From Diphasiastrum complanatum (lineage: Eukaryota; Streptophyta; Lycopodiopsida; Lycopodiales; Lycopodiaceae): a stretch of 64,000 bases of DNA. The notes under the pieces are model-generated. The model did not search any database and was not told the origin of the DNA. It saw only the letters and a list, made by a program, of their open reading frames with translations. The translations under genes and the position numbers were made by a program. Positions 11,868 to 22,466 of this stretch are shown piece by piece. Location of the stretch: contig CM055095.1 of assembly GCA_029204225.1 (NCBI GenBank), positions 51,222,841-51,286,840 on the forward strand. The letters are read 5' to 3'. How positions within the stretch are numbered: the stretch's first letter is position 1; every line of letters starts with the position of its first letter.

Positions 11868-12480
11868 CACCAGGATCAGACTTCGTGGTTTGAACCGTGT
11901 GATAAGGGCTCACTTAACAACCTCCCAATTTGTACGCTCAGTTTCGTCTTGGTTATAGTACCAATCTTGTGCTGCGCCTATTAAGGCCATAAGAAACAAC
12001 TTAAGTTTAGCTTGATGATAAATCTCACCATAGACTTCACAGGATTCAGCATAGATATGAAGAAATTTAACTAGATTTGTTAATCCATTATATTTGGGTA
12101 GATCCAAACGAGGTGCTCTTTTAACAATAATTGGATTGACTTCCTGTGGAACACCTCCAGGAGCAGCTCCAGGGACAGCCATCTTTACAAATTTAGATTA
12201 AGCAGACAATGAGATTGGATCTAGATTTTTTAATCACAACTATCTCAGATCAGATCTACTAGATCTATTCCATTTTTCAAGAATCTGATTCAATATCATG
12301 AAAAAGTTTTCGAGATTCGATCAATCGATACTTCTCAAAAAATGATAAATCTCTCGGAACCCAATTCAAAATATATCAGATTTGATCCAAATTTTGATAG
12401 AGACTGATCTGAAAAATCAGAAACTTAAAATAGGTCTGGCGAAGGTTCACTAGGCGAAGATTGGCTCGGTGAAGGTTCAA
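11868..12480 (-). mobile_element. inverted fragment: gypsy A-family leader and gag start
   Basis: On the - strand ATG 12180-12182 begins a 90-residue frame ending at 11910 that closely matches the gag start at 2849 (shared PQEVNPIIV, LDLPKYNGLT, AAQDWYYNQD). The upstream - strand sequence (12183-12480) matches the 2600-2848 leader, including ACCTTCG-type motifs. It is cut off after about 90 codons of gag, head to head with the extra ORF end. The copies are clearly diverged, so this is a separate insertion or rearranged copy. Confidence 0.85.
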
Positions 12481-15400
12481 TAGTGCTATTTTGGGCAAAA
12501 AAAACTCTCTGAACATTTTTTTTGATGATTTCTTGGGAAATAACCGTTTTGCAGGACTTTTAATGTCGCAAGCCTAAATGTCAAGTTAGTGAATAAAGTT
12601 GGGTTTCCCTCCAATTTGGATGGTTCCCACTCTTTTCTAAATTTAAATAGTTAGGGAGGCAAAAATGGACCAATGGGATTCAGAGGCCAGGGTCCTCCTC
12701 TCTATGCTAAAGATGAATGCTCACAGGATGTTACGATTATCGTTGTGTAGTAGCTGGCATATGGGGATTGGATAGTACTACAAGTAATTGTTGTCCCAGT
12801 GAGCAAATGTGGGAAACTTTTCAGGTATTTTTTTTCAACCTTTGTGGTTTATGAAAAGCGCTGGACAATAAACCAGTTGTTGAGTATCTTTATCAACGTT
12901 TTTGAAAAGTGGTTGATCGCTGGTCAACGACCTCTATGAAGCGGATCTGGTCGCTGGCCAGCGCTGGTTTTTTGAGTATTAACGCTTAAACTACAACGAT
13001 CTACCATCTGCTCGTTGTATGAGCAATGTTGCTTGCATTTTTCAATATGTAATGCATTCAAAAATGCGATGGACCGCTGTCTTTCCAATTGGTTTATGGA
13101 ATTACTAAAAGCTGTGGCATGAATATGGTTGATAAGAATGCTCTTACTATACTCAATTGGCTAGAATTTGTACGTAGTATTGCTACATACGATTGCTCCG
13201 TTGGTTTGATAAAGAGGATGATAGGATCTGTCTCTGATATACTAGTATTATAATGGCTGTGATTACGGATAATGAAGTAGTAAAAAGGTGGTGGGATGTG
13301 CTAATATGCTCTTGAGTAATAGTGATTGCCATTGCTAATAATCTGTATATGGTGGGAAATGCTCTCGAAAGAATGAAAAGCTATACGATTAATATACGAA
13401 GAAGTAAGTAGCTAGCTATTGATAACGACTCTGTTAGGCTTCAAGAATACTCTATACTTAATCCAATACTTTCGGTGTGAATGCCTTAGCACGTGGGTGA
13501 TTCGTTTGAGCAGCTGAAGATGGATAGTTCACAAGAGATGACTTCAACTCTCATTCAGGTATGACGCTTTACAGAATATCACCAATACGGTGGGTGACCT
13601 AACTTGGTACCATGATTTTACTCACGTATGTATGATGATTTACAAACCTTGCGCGTAATGTTTTTTTAAGTAATAAAAAGTATAGGTTGATCTTGCACGC
13701 ACAGTAGATAACATGGGCATGAGTTTTAAATTTTTTTTCTCTACATCCAGTGTCCAGTTAATATAAGTAAAGTCAAGTAATCATATAGAACTCGACCATG
13801 GTACACTTGAACGACATGGATTTGTCCAAGTTGTTCGGCGCTTGGACTCCCGGTAAACTGCTACGAGAGGCTTGTGGGGGCTAGTATAGCACGGTGGTGC
13901 TCTAGTACCTAGCGCTGTGACCATCGCCCAGTCTCTGTCCATTTGTGTAATGAAAGATAGCTTCTTACATGAAGAATGTATATGTGAAATTAATACGTTT
14001 TTTTTGCTCCTTTACTGATCAGTATGGCGTCTGCCTAATACGGCTTCATTAAAAGGGCAGAACGTATTGCTAAGTTATGAAATGAATGATGGGGAAGATT
14101 GGACGTACTTGTTTTTAATGCAACCTAGCTGATAAAGTAGTGAATCTTGTTTCGGACATGAATAACAACTGATGCTCAGCTATGACACCTGTCTTCCTCA
14201 CACGACTAACTTGTGCGGTTTTCTTGTGTGGGATGGTGGCAGGTAACGGCTGGGTGTCTTAAAACTTGCTTCGCTTTATGGTACTCTGTACTGTTAAATT
14301 TTATACAGCTGTATTTTTACCTGTTATGCTATAAATTGAAGGGTTCAAAGGGTTTGGTCTTGACTTGTCAAGAGGGACTATGTGAAATCTTGTTACTCTC
14401 TCTCGCACGCGCGCACGTAGAGGATGCTAATAGTGATGCATGTGAAGTAAGGACGATAGGTAGAAACTAGATGCACAGCGTGCCAAAAAATGACATGTTA
14501 GAGGTAGCCAAATGACATGATAGAGGAATGCCATCTAAGTGACATCACCTAATTGACACCACATGCACCCTATTATTAGCTTAGGGCTCCACTAAGAGGT
14601 GTAGGAGAGGCCAATCAAAATTGAACTTCATCCATTTCTAAAATTTCCAAATTAAATTGCATTGGTATTTCAAGTTGACTCCCATCATTTTTAATAAGAA
14701 TCTCAAAAAACAATTGTCAAAGGTGAAAGTTTGAACTACAACTCAAAGTTTTGTTAATGAGCTATATTATGTTTGACTTGTTATGCAACCATGGTTAGTG
14801 TAGTACGTAGCACGATCTAAACTCTTGATCAAATGAATTTTCATTCTAATGTATTTGGGAGTATGTGTCAAAAGCTCATAGGCCCATGAGCCTAGAATGC
14901 ACTTGTTGTTATATATGTCAGAACCTAGGCCAATCTATTTAGTGCTTTGAGAAAACCAACAAAGAACATGAATGGAATCAGCTATCATGAAATTCTTGAG
15001 AATTTTTTATATAGGTATTAACGAGAGCAATAGTCCTGAAGAAATAGAAGAGCTAAAAAAATGCAAGATATTTGATAAGTAGAAAAAGGTTTCCGGAGCA
15101 TTGAATCAATTGGTGCTTTAATGAATTTGGATGCATTATATAAGTTAGCTGCTGACTTTTTGGTTCTCAGGCCTACCGGGTGCAGCCTTTGACTCCACAA
15201 GCACGAGGTCAGGCTTGGAATTTAACGTGCACCCTTACCTTTCACCTCGTTGAGCTTTTTTTTTTTCTTACCTTTCACATGACATGTATAATGCAAGCGT
15301 ACCTTTCAAAAAAATAGGTATAAACCTTTCAACCACTTATATACATATATTCATGTTATATTTTGCAATAGATATTTAAAAATTTCAAACTAGCATGACA

Positions 15401-15542
15401 TTTGACATTTTAATTACCTTTCGAATGGAAGGGCAACTTTTAAGTTTGCCATTTCATATGACATGCTTTTGAAATTTTTGAATTTCTTTGAAAGTCAAGT
15501 TAGCTTTTCACGTGCATTGCAGCTTGCAAATGCCAAGCGGAC
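12481..15542. other. unrecognised intergenic sequence
   Basis: I found no convincing coding frame, RNA gene or known repeat in this 3-kb stretch. There is a small purine-pyrimidine run (GCACGCGCGCACG, near 14405-14417) and scattered poly-T runs. Parts around 13.9-14.46 kb have the look of transcribed UTR, but nothing decisive. Confidence 0.4.
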
Positions 15543-15839
15543 TTGCACGAGGTCCACTCCCCCTCGGCCGGTGGGTCAATTTGGCCAAGGGCCGCTCTTG
15601 CCACCGGCCGGCGGCGCTGTGTTGCAAGTAGCATGTGGCAACGACCCGTTTGCCTCCGCTCCTTCCCTCCAAGGTTTTTGCTTTTAGTTTCTGTGAGTTC
15701 TTTTGCATGGGAGATGGAAAGGCCTCATCTCAATAGCACGTACCATCCAAAGCGCGCCACCGTTGGATTCCATCAGACAGACGTTCAGATTTTGCCACGT
15801 CCCTGAGATCGACCATTGGAAAGCTTTCAGAGAAGGCAT

Positions 15840-15849
15840 GCCACGTGGC
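15840..15849. promoter_or_regulatory. palindromic G-box / ABRE-like site
   Basis: GCCACGTGGC is a perfect 10-bp palindrome containing the CACGTG G-box and the ACGTGGC core of abscisic-acid response elements bound by bZIP factors. A second ACGT-core site, GCCACGT, lies at 15794-15800, 46 bp upstream. ABREs often act in pairs. Whether they control any gene here is not shown. Confidence 0.5.
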
Positions 15850-15928
15850 GGAGATCGAAGTGGTCGGGCCTCAAATATATTGCGCCATTAAGCCCGTCGT
15901 TCTCTCTCTCTCTTTAACACACAACAAT

Positions 15929-15931
<3 letters not shown>

Positions 15932-15970
<39 letters not shown>
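15932..15970. repeat. (GA)n microsatellite
   Basis: An uninterrupted GA run of about 39 bp, preceded at about 15900-15913 by a short TC run on the same strand. The two could pair as a hairpin in RNA. Confidence 0.9.
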
Positions 15971-15973
<3 letters not shown>

Positions 15974-16158
15974 TGCTCTCATTTCTCTCGATCTATTGCT
16001 GCATTTGATCGTATTTCTATCCCAAACTGAGACGATTTGTGATTGTTGCAGATGCGCATGTATTCTTTATCCGCGGCAGCAGGCCTCCACCTCCGCCATT
16101 GCAATCCAGTATGTATGTAGCATTTTTTGTTTGACGTTGCTGTTTCAGTTTTGGATTC

Positions 16159-16620
16159 GTTCGGCTTCATCATCATGCTAAGCTTCGGGAAACGTTCATA
16201 CTGACATGTTAATCATTATAGTGTTTTGGTGTCTTCCCATTGTTCTTCAGATTCCAGAATAGTCTATCTTAATAATTTGTGTCGTTCGGTTTATCATCAT
16301 GCTAAGCTTCGGGACAGGTTCACACTGATATATTACAGTGTTTTTGTGTCTTCCATTGTTCTTCAGAATAGTCTATTTAAAAAATTCTTCAGAATAGTCT
16401 ATCTCAAAAAGATTTGTGCCGTTCCGTTTCATCATCGTGCTAAGCTGACATATTACAGTGCTTTTGTGTCTTCCATTGTTCTTCAGAATAGTCTATCTCA
16501 AAAAAATTTGTGCCGTTCGTTTTCATTATCGTGCTAAGCTTCGGGAAAGTTTCATACTTACATATTACGGTGTTCTTGTGTCTTATATTGTTCTTCAGAA
16601 TAGTCTATATTTATGATTTG
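16159..16620. repeat. four-unit minisatellite, about 95-140 bp per unit
   Basis: Units begin with GTTCGG or a close variant at about 16159, 16280, 16417 and 16515. Each carries TCATCATGCTAAGCTTCGGG or a variant, then a TATTAYRGTGTTYTTGTGTCTT block and TTGTTCTTCAGAATAGTCTA. Unit three lacks the TTCGGG segment, and a partial TTCTTCAGAATAGTCTAT duplication sits near 16384. No gene is evident inside. Confidence 0.8.
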
Positions 16621-19600
16621 TATTTTGTTTGTGGAGGCCAATATGTAAAAGAGGCTCTGTTCCTGCGCTGTGTAAAAGTTAAAGGGAAGTTCCATAATTC
16701 TTGTGTTTTCTTATCGTTAGAGACACCCGAAAGCATAAGCTTATAATTTACGCTGTATATTTATGTGGCGCAAAGGGATGCCATTTACTCATGAGTGAGC
16801 ACACTATCGAATATTGATTGATAGACACTGAAGTGCCAATGTAGTCAAATAACAATTTGCAGCTCGTCGATCTTTCTGCTGTGCTATTAAGTTGCCATTG
16901 AAAATTGCATCCACTTCTTGTTGGGAATAACATCTGGGGTTGAAGTTGTAAATAAATCTGAGTCAGGGTATCTTCGGAGTAGATATTACACATCTATTGC
17001 TGCTTGAAGCCCACGCTTTGTTTTTTTCCTGATATTACCCTTAAATAGGTAAGACTCGATTTTTACCAAACTCGCTCCCTTCATACGATAGCATTGGCTC
17101 TTTTTTAAATTCATTCCTTGATTGTGCATAACTACTGTTACTTTTGTAGACCTTGCTTCTTTTCTTGAGATACAAAAATATCTTAAGAACGTAAAATAAG
17201 GCACGATTGTCAATCCTAATAGAAGAAGGTCTAGTCATAACCTTGGCTGTAAATCCCAGTGTCTTGGATGCATCTCTGAGTATAACTTGGAAGCAGGAGA
17301 CAGCTTTTCTAATATGAATGCCTTTTTATTCGACATTGGATAGTTAAACACAGGCAAAGGAGGGTTACGGATGTAACTCATGCCGACTGCATCGTGGAGT
17401 TTGGGAACTAAACATGGAAATTGCAAATGATGGGACAAGCAAGAAGCACCTATATGGGGTTGAAGAGGCATGCATTTTATCGGCAACGTAGCTTGAAATC
17501 TTTGTGGCGAGTATGGTATAAATCAAGTTTGTTGTCCGGAAGGGGAGGATTGTGTTTTGCAGAGGAATGATTCGTGCACATTGTTCCATTTTGTTACACC
17601 CTAAATTATCATGGTCATGATTATTATTTTTCTGGATCTTGACTTTTAAAATTCCCATTCTAAAAAGATGTGGTGCATTTTGAAATAATCTGTTCTGTAA
17701 AGACTTTACATGTGTGTTGGCCAGCTCACTGTGGATGTTGAGTAGTCAAGGATAGAATGCTCAGGGTAGAAGGACAACTTACTCAATGGATGGCTTCAAA
17801 TGTTCAAACAAGTGGCTACTCTGTCAATTAGGGCCTGACTACCTGAAGGACTATAGTAGGTACTTAGACAGAGACTACGTACTAAATTAGGACCTAACAC
17901 TGCTTCCTTCCGAGTCAAATTGTAGAACTGTTAATGGGTCAAACATAGTTGGTAAACTGTGTAGTAAGAGAAGATCGAGTAGCCTTTGATGGTAGCTTTG
18001 CATGCTGAAAGGCATGCACATGCAAGATGGATTTTTAAGCATGAAAGGTGATTTATCTACTTTTAAGGGACAATGCATCAGCATGGCTTGTAATGGCTTT
18101 GCAATGTGGTCATTGTGGGATAGTGTGTGTCTCCTAGGAGGGCACATGCCTCCCATCATTCGGCACAATGTTTCCAATCTTTAATTCCTCCCTCTCTTAT
18201 ACAAGTAGGAGGTTGTGGAGGAAGGAGAAACACAATCTCCCTTGGTTCTTAAGCTAGCAAGTCAAGTAGGGTGAGTAAAGAGTGGCTAGCATTCTCCTTC
18301 GACCATATCATATGTAGAAGGTTCTTCTTTGGTTACAAACATGTCTCTAGCATTGATTGTAGATTTGAAGATTGCTAGAGGAGATGAGGGCAAGAGGATT
18401 TCCTACCTCTCCTATTCCCAAGTTGTTTTGGCTATTGATGATTTGGTGGCTTGTTGCCTATGTGAACTTCCATGTCAATGTTGGAGGATAGATCAAGAAG
18501 ATTCCCTTCCTCTCTAGATTTAGATGCTAGTAGTTGTAGTTGGTTTTGCAATGTTGAGCTTCTACATGTCTACTTCTTATATTTAAATTTCTAAAGGTTC
18601 GCACGATGATCTCATATTGTAGATTCTTGCTAGCTATGAATTGCCACTCAAAGTTCGAATTGTCAAAGTGTTTTTAGGGTTTTTTTTTTAATTGTTAGAT
18701 TTATGCTTGAGGCTTCAATTACAATAAAGAACAAGTGCCGGTTTAGGGTCTAGGGTGCAAACTACATTTTTATAATGCAATTTTGATTGCTAAATCATAG
18801 ATGTTGAGTGCTCAATGGCTTCAACGCTCAGTGTTGTAACTCATAATTTAAGATTGAAAAGCTATTCAAAAATGTTTTGCAACATGGTACCTACTAGCAA
18901 GACATGATGCGAGTCTCTTTTGACTTGCGTTAAGGGCCAATCATAGCTATGCATCGAGGATCCTAGTACTTTTTGTGTAGTGGAACTGCCTGGTTGAGGT
19001 TCTTTATCTCCTTGTTCTAGATGAAGAACATTTCCTCTACACAAAAGATCCTAAGATCGTTGAATCTCGATTCTTGTGCCAAGATACATTGACTTGGATC
19101 CTCGCAAAGTATGCTACGATGTAATTTCAAAAATGAAAGCATATTGTGATTTCAATACTCTAGAAACCAGGGGAAAATATCCTTCATAGACAACAAGGAG
19201 ATTGGTCAAAAGGGTATTGCTCCCATGCAAAAACTACTAGAATAATTGATGTGCTTGGCCTTTATGCAATTTAAACAAAGTATTTCATCCTACTATATTC
19301 CATGTTCCATCTTTCGATTTAGATCTACTAAGATCTTGTTCTTCGTTGAATCCTAGTACATGGCTATGAGTTACTTTTTGGAGAGAGTAACATGTTTTAG
19401 AATGATATATATTGTAAACATTGAATGTTACACACATGAGAGACTTCTAGGAGTATAGAACTTGAGTTTTTTTGTTTCCCCAGAACGAATTAGAAGTATC
19501 TATAATATTTTGTTCCGAGCACTTGAACAATGAAAAATCTGAACAATGAAAAATCTCAATCAGACTTATCGAATAGGAGTAACTAGTAACGACATTTTAT

Positions 19601-20218
19601 AGAAAAGTTGAAATTAAAATTCCAACTTAAAATGAGCACGATAAATAAATAATAAGGTTCAATGAAAGTGTCTAGAAATCAAGCAAACCGTGTTTATCGT
19701 GTAATGCCAAAATCGAAACTCAAATATAGCATTGACTCCCATAATAGTCATAACTAAAATTTAATCAATGCTTTTTAGAATCTGATTGAACTGGAAAGTG
19801 ATAATTCAAGGCAAATTTTTTTTTTTGGATTCGATTTTTTGGTTCAAATGTTTTCATCTAAGAAGTTGATTATTTTGAATGTAACCCTCATTGAATCAAT
19901 AAACAAACCTTTTTCATATCCGATGTAGGTCTATATCAGAATGTGAGTTGATTAGAATAAAACTTTCATTGAATCAATGGGTAGGCACTGGAGCTCTTCT
20001 ATATCAGATAATTGCAAATTCTCTAGCATTTACATGTGTCTGATGGCCTATTTTTAGTAGAAGGGGGTCCCAATTTAGGTAGGGTGCATAAGTGTGATCA
20101 TTGATGTGTCTTGTTATCAGGTACTTACTACTAATTTTGAAGAGCTCTTTAATCTTCTTAAGTTATAAGTCATAACACTAAGCATTGAAGCCAATGATTT
20201 GATTCTAAGGTTCGATTA
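16621..20218. other. unrecognised intergenic sequence
   Basis: No supported gene, RNA or known element was found. Short open frames here lack recognisable motifs. An imperfect inverted pair (TTTTTGTGTAG near 18969, CTACACAAAAG near 19036) is too short to call a transposon. Confidence 0.4.
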
Positions 20219-20362
20219 TGTTAGAAATCCATAAATCATAATATGGATGGACAGACTAGGATTCGAACCTAGGACCTCCCTCATACCGGATGGGATGCTC
20301 TACCACTGAGCTATCCGCCCTGTTTGATAGTTCTCTCTAGAGTGTGGATTGATATTCCAACA
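20219..20362 (-). repeat. 3' LTR of the TRIM
   Basis: Same length as the other LTR (144 bp), about 97% identical by eye. It is preceded in element orientation by TTGAGGGGGGG (20363-20373), a polypurine tract. Confidence 0.9.
20248..20320 (-). other. tRNA-like sequence in the TRIM 3' LTR
   Basis: Same 73-nt arrangement, starting GGGCGGATAGCTCAGTGGT and ending TCTGTCCA. The acceptor pairs GGGCGGA with TCTGTCC (two G-U). T arm CTAGG-TTCGAAT-CCTAG is perfect. The anticodon arm defect is the same as in the other copy. Confidence 0.75.
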
Positions 20363-20422
20363 CCCCCCCTCAAGCCACACTTGGTTGGGGTCCTAGCTGC
20401 CACTTGCCCCACAACTTGGGCC

Positions 20423-20532
20423 AGACTAGGAATCGAACCCAGGACCTCCCTCATACCGGATGGGATGCTATACCACTGAGCTATCCGCCCTGTTTGATAG
20501 TTCTCTCTAGAGTGTGGATTGATATTCCAACA
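20423..20532 (-). repeat. partial internal LTR within the TRIM
   Basis: A 110-bp third LTR copy lacks about 34 bp of its 3' end (element sense) and is followed by a second copy of 60 bp of the internal domain. The gain probably came from unequal recombination between LTRs or internal sequences. Its A box keeps AGCTCAGTGGT; its T arm region reads GGTTCGATTCC. Confidence 0.85.
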
Positions 20533-20641
20533 CCCCCCCTCAAGCCACACTTGGTTGGGGTCTTAGCTGTCACCTGCCCCACAACTTGGGCCACCTAACC
20601 ATGGCTTTGACACCATGAACTGTTAGGTCTAACTTGGCTCT

Positions 20642-20653
20642 GCTCTGATACCA
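20642..20653 (-). other. TRIM primer binding site (initiator Met tRNA)
   Basis: On the - strand TGGTATCAGAGC follows the LTR end directly. This is the standard plant PBS complementary to the 3' end of initiator Met tRNA. Confidence 0.9.
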
Positions 20654-20797
20654 TGTTAGAAATTCATAAATCATAATATGGATGGACAGACTAGGATTCG
20701 AACCCAGGACCTCCCTCATACTGGATGGGATGCTCTACCACTGAGCTATCCGCCTTGTTTGATAGTTCTCTCTAGAGTGTGGATTGATATTCCAACA
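20654..20797 (-). repeat. 5' LTR of the TRIM
   Basis: In element orientation it runs TGTTGGAATATCAATCC to TTTCTAACA, and is followed without a gap by the primer binding site. It contains the tRNA-like block at 20683-20755. Confidence 0.9.
20683..20755 (-). other. tRNA-like sequence in the TRIM 5' LTR
   Basis: A 73-nt cloverleaf-like segment. The D arm reads GCTC-AGTGGTA-GAGC, containing a pol III A box (TAGCTCAGTGG). The T arm region contains an intact B box, GGTTCGAATCC. The acceptor stem has seven pairings counting G-U in the left copy. The anticodon arm is 19 nt rather than 17 and lacks a normal U33 loop, so it should not decode. I see it as a tRNA-derived pol III promoter, not a working tRNA gene. 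Confidence 0.75.
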
Positions 20798-21006
20798 GAT
20801 TACTAGATCTCTTGCTATGATTGATCAGGTACCTACTACTCAATTTCAAAAGAATTTTGAAGAGCTCTTCATATTTCATTCTTCTTAGGTTATAATCTAT
20901 AACAATGAGTATTGCAGCCATTGAGCACCCACCATCAGTGATTCGAGCGTCAACAGTTAGGAGATAGGACCCGATTAATTATAGTACAATGTACAGTGTA
21001 ATTGCA

Positions 21007-21041
21007 CCCTAAACCCTAAACCCTAAACCCTAAACCCTAAA
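21007..21041. repeat. interstitial telomere-type repeat (CCCTAAA)5
   Basis: Five perfect copies of the plant telomere heptamer lie inside unique-looking sequence. Such short runs occur widely in plant chromosomes and in promoters as telo-boxes. Confidence 0.95.
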
Positions 21042-21300
21042 CGAGCAATTCTTTTTGCTATAATTAAAGTCTAGTTATAAAAGCAATGATAAAATAACCC
21101 TACCCTAAAATGATTTGGTAGTTCTAATCTTTTTGAGGTGATTCTTTCCTAAATTTAAGTGGACAAATCGGTTGGTGTAAACTGCCTGTGGAAACCTTGA
21201 ATGTAGTCAAATTTATAATGTCATCCCAAGAGGGACACACATATGTCAAATGATAGAATCTGGATTCTAGATGTCTGATGAATCATGAATGATGAGGTTA

Positions 21301-21640
21301 TTGTCCAATTTGCACATGCAACTGCCGATATCCTTGATTCCACAGTAACCTCCTTGCCATAGTAACGCTCCCTTGTGCAACCATACTCTCCCCCCTCAGT
21401 ATCACTGTTCTCCTCATCCTCATCCTCATCCTCATCCTCATCTCATTCCTCATCTTCTATCTCCTCTTCCTCTCCAATAGGCTCCATATCTTTGAGAGCA
21501 TAAGAGATTGTACCCTCTCCTTGTTGCCGTTTGTGTGATGTACCAATTTGAATGGCGGGTTTTCCATGCAAGGATCGACAACAGGTACAACTTATTGTGG
21601 TGCTTGACATTTGAAAATTGAGCTTTAAAACTCCTAACAT
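21301..21640 (-). pseudogene. broken acidic ORF with a (CATCCT)n repeat
   Basis: On the - strand a 65-residue frame from about 21640 ends IGEEEEIEDEE at a stop near 21443. One frame over, the (CATCCT)n hexamer run at 21411-21446 encodes alternating Asp-Glu followed by ENSDTEGGEYG and further open sequence. A frameshift at the repeat would explain the split. The family is not recognised. It may be the acidic segment of a decayed gene or transposase. Confidence 0.35.
21411..21446. repeat. (CATCCT)n hexamer repeat
   Basis: About five CTCATC units in tandem, then interrupted copies to about 21465. Confidence 0.85.
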
Positions 21641-22466
21641 GGTACAAAGTTGGAATTAACCTACAGTCAATAAAGCCTCGTGATGGGGGAATGCATCCTC
21701 CTATAGTGATCTTGGTGGTAGGTTTGGAACCCTTGCCACATCAACTTCATCAAGTTTGACCTGCACAAACCCATGCCTCATGAGTCACTACTTAGAACTC
21801 ACAACTTTAGGCAAATTTTTTTCTAATTTTGTACAGCTTTTAAGTTGGAATTTAGTACTAAGCAAACATAGTGATATTTTTCCTTGTATGGGCTCTTTAG
21901 TCTGCTTCAATTTTTGCAAAAGCCATGGGTTGGCATGCACAAATGCTAACTAATCCAAATGTGTAAGGGAGAGTTTGTTGTCTGAGTCTCTATTCGTATG
22001 AATCAAAGAGAACACACTTTAATTTATCTCACATGCAATTCTTGTGCAGTCTTGTGAGAGATATGAATTGCAAGCGTCAGCAACTTGGGAACATCATTAT
22101 TGGCATACTTTGCCCACCATGATACGTGTGGCAAGGTACCAGATGTAAACTATGCTGGATATTCAACTTAAGGGTCTTCTTCCTAAACACAAGCAAGTGA
22201 TCCATGAATTCGTCCTCTGTGGTGGCTTATTCAATTCAGGAAATCAGATATGGTGTAGTAGTTCAAGATGAGAGGAGCATCACTTTCACATTTTTTGGAT
22301 TTCAACAACACATTTGGCCCACTTCATTCTGGAAATATCAGTGGTTTTGGACGGACCATTTGCCACTAATTATTGAAGGATCAAAGCGAGAGCATATGTA
22401 GCTCTCAGGAACTTTGAAAGTGATGGATGTCTAACGTGTTTCAAGTCATTGACCAAAAGCTATACC

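Larger units (their letters stand above)
15543..16180 (+). promoter_or_regulatory. GC- and CpG-richer island, promoter-like
   Basis: This stretch is richer in G+C and CpG than its surroundings. It contains two ACGT-core motifs, a CACCG motif (near 15760), and a pyrimidine run followed by a (GA)n run, a common 5'-UTR pattern in plants. No open frame of note begins here. It may be a promoter and leader of a gene lying to the right (possibly the PP2C 6.3 kb away, through a long 5'-UTR intron) or a decayed gene start. Direction is guessed. Confidence 0.35.
20219..20797 (-). mobile_element. TRIM (miniature LTR retrotransposon) with tRNA-like LTRs
   Basis: Two 144-bp terminal direct repeats (20219-20362 and 20654-20797) differ at about four positions. 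They start TGTTRG and end CAACA on the + strand and are flanked by a perfect 5-bp target duplication, GATTA (20214-20218 and 20798-20802). In the - orientation a PBS complementary to initiator Met tRNA directly follows the 5' LTR and a G-rich polypurine tract precedes the 3' LTR. Total size is 579 bp with no coding capacity, which defines a TRIM. An extra partial LTR sits inside. Each full LTR carries a 73-nt tRNA-like sequence. It must be mobilised in trans. Confidence 0.9.

Noticed and set aside
14085-14135. A box C/D snoRNA (AATGATGG ... CTGA)
   Set aside because: The C box is imperfect and no terminal stem or D'/C' boxes could be found.
18950-19060. A MITE suggested by a TTTTTGTGTAG / CTACACAAAAG inverted pair
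   Set aside because: The arms are only about 11 bp, internal, and have no target duplication.
20248-20320. A functional tRNA gene on the - strand
   Set aside because: The anticodon arm is two bases too long and lacks a normal loop, and the block is part of an LTR present in three copies here.
20311-20550. A 79-residue frame across the TRIM
   Set aside because: It is translation of LTR and internal TRIM sequence, with its repeats explained by the duplicated LTR.
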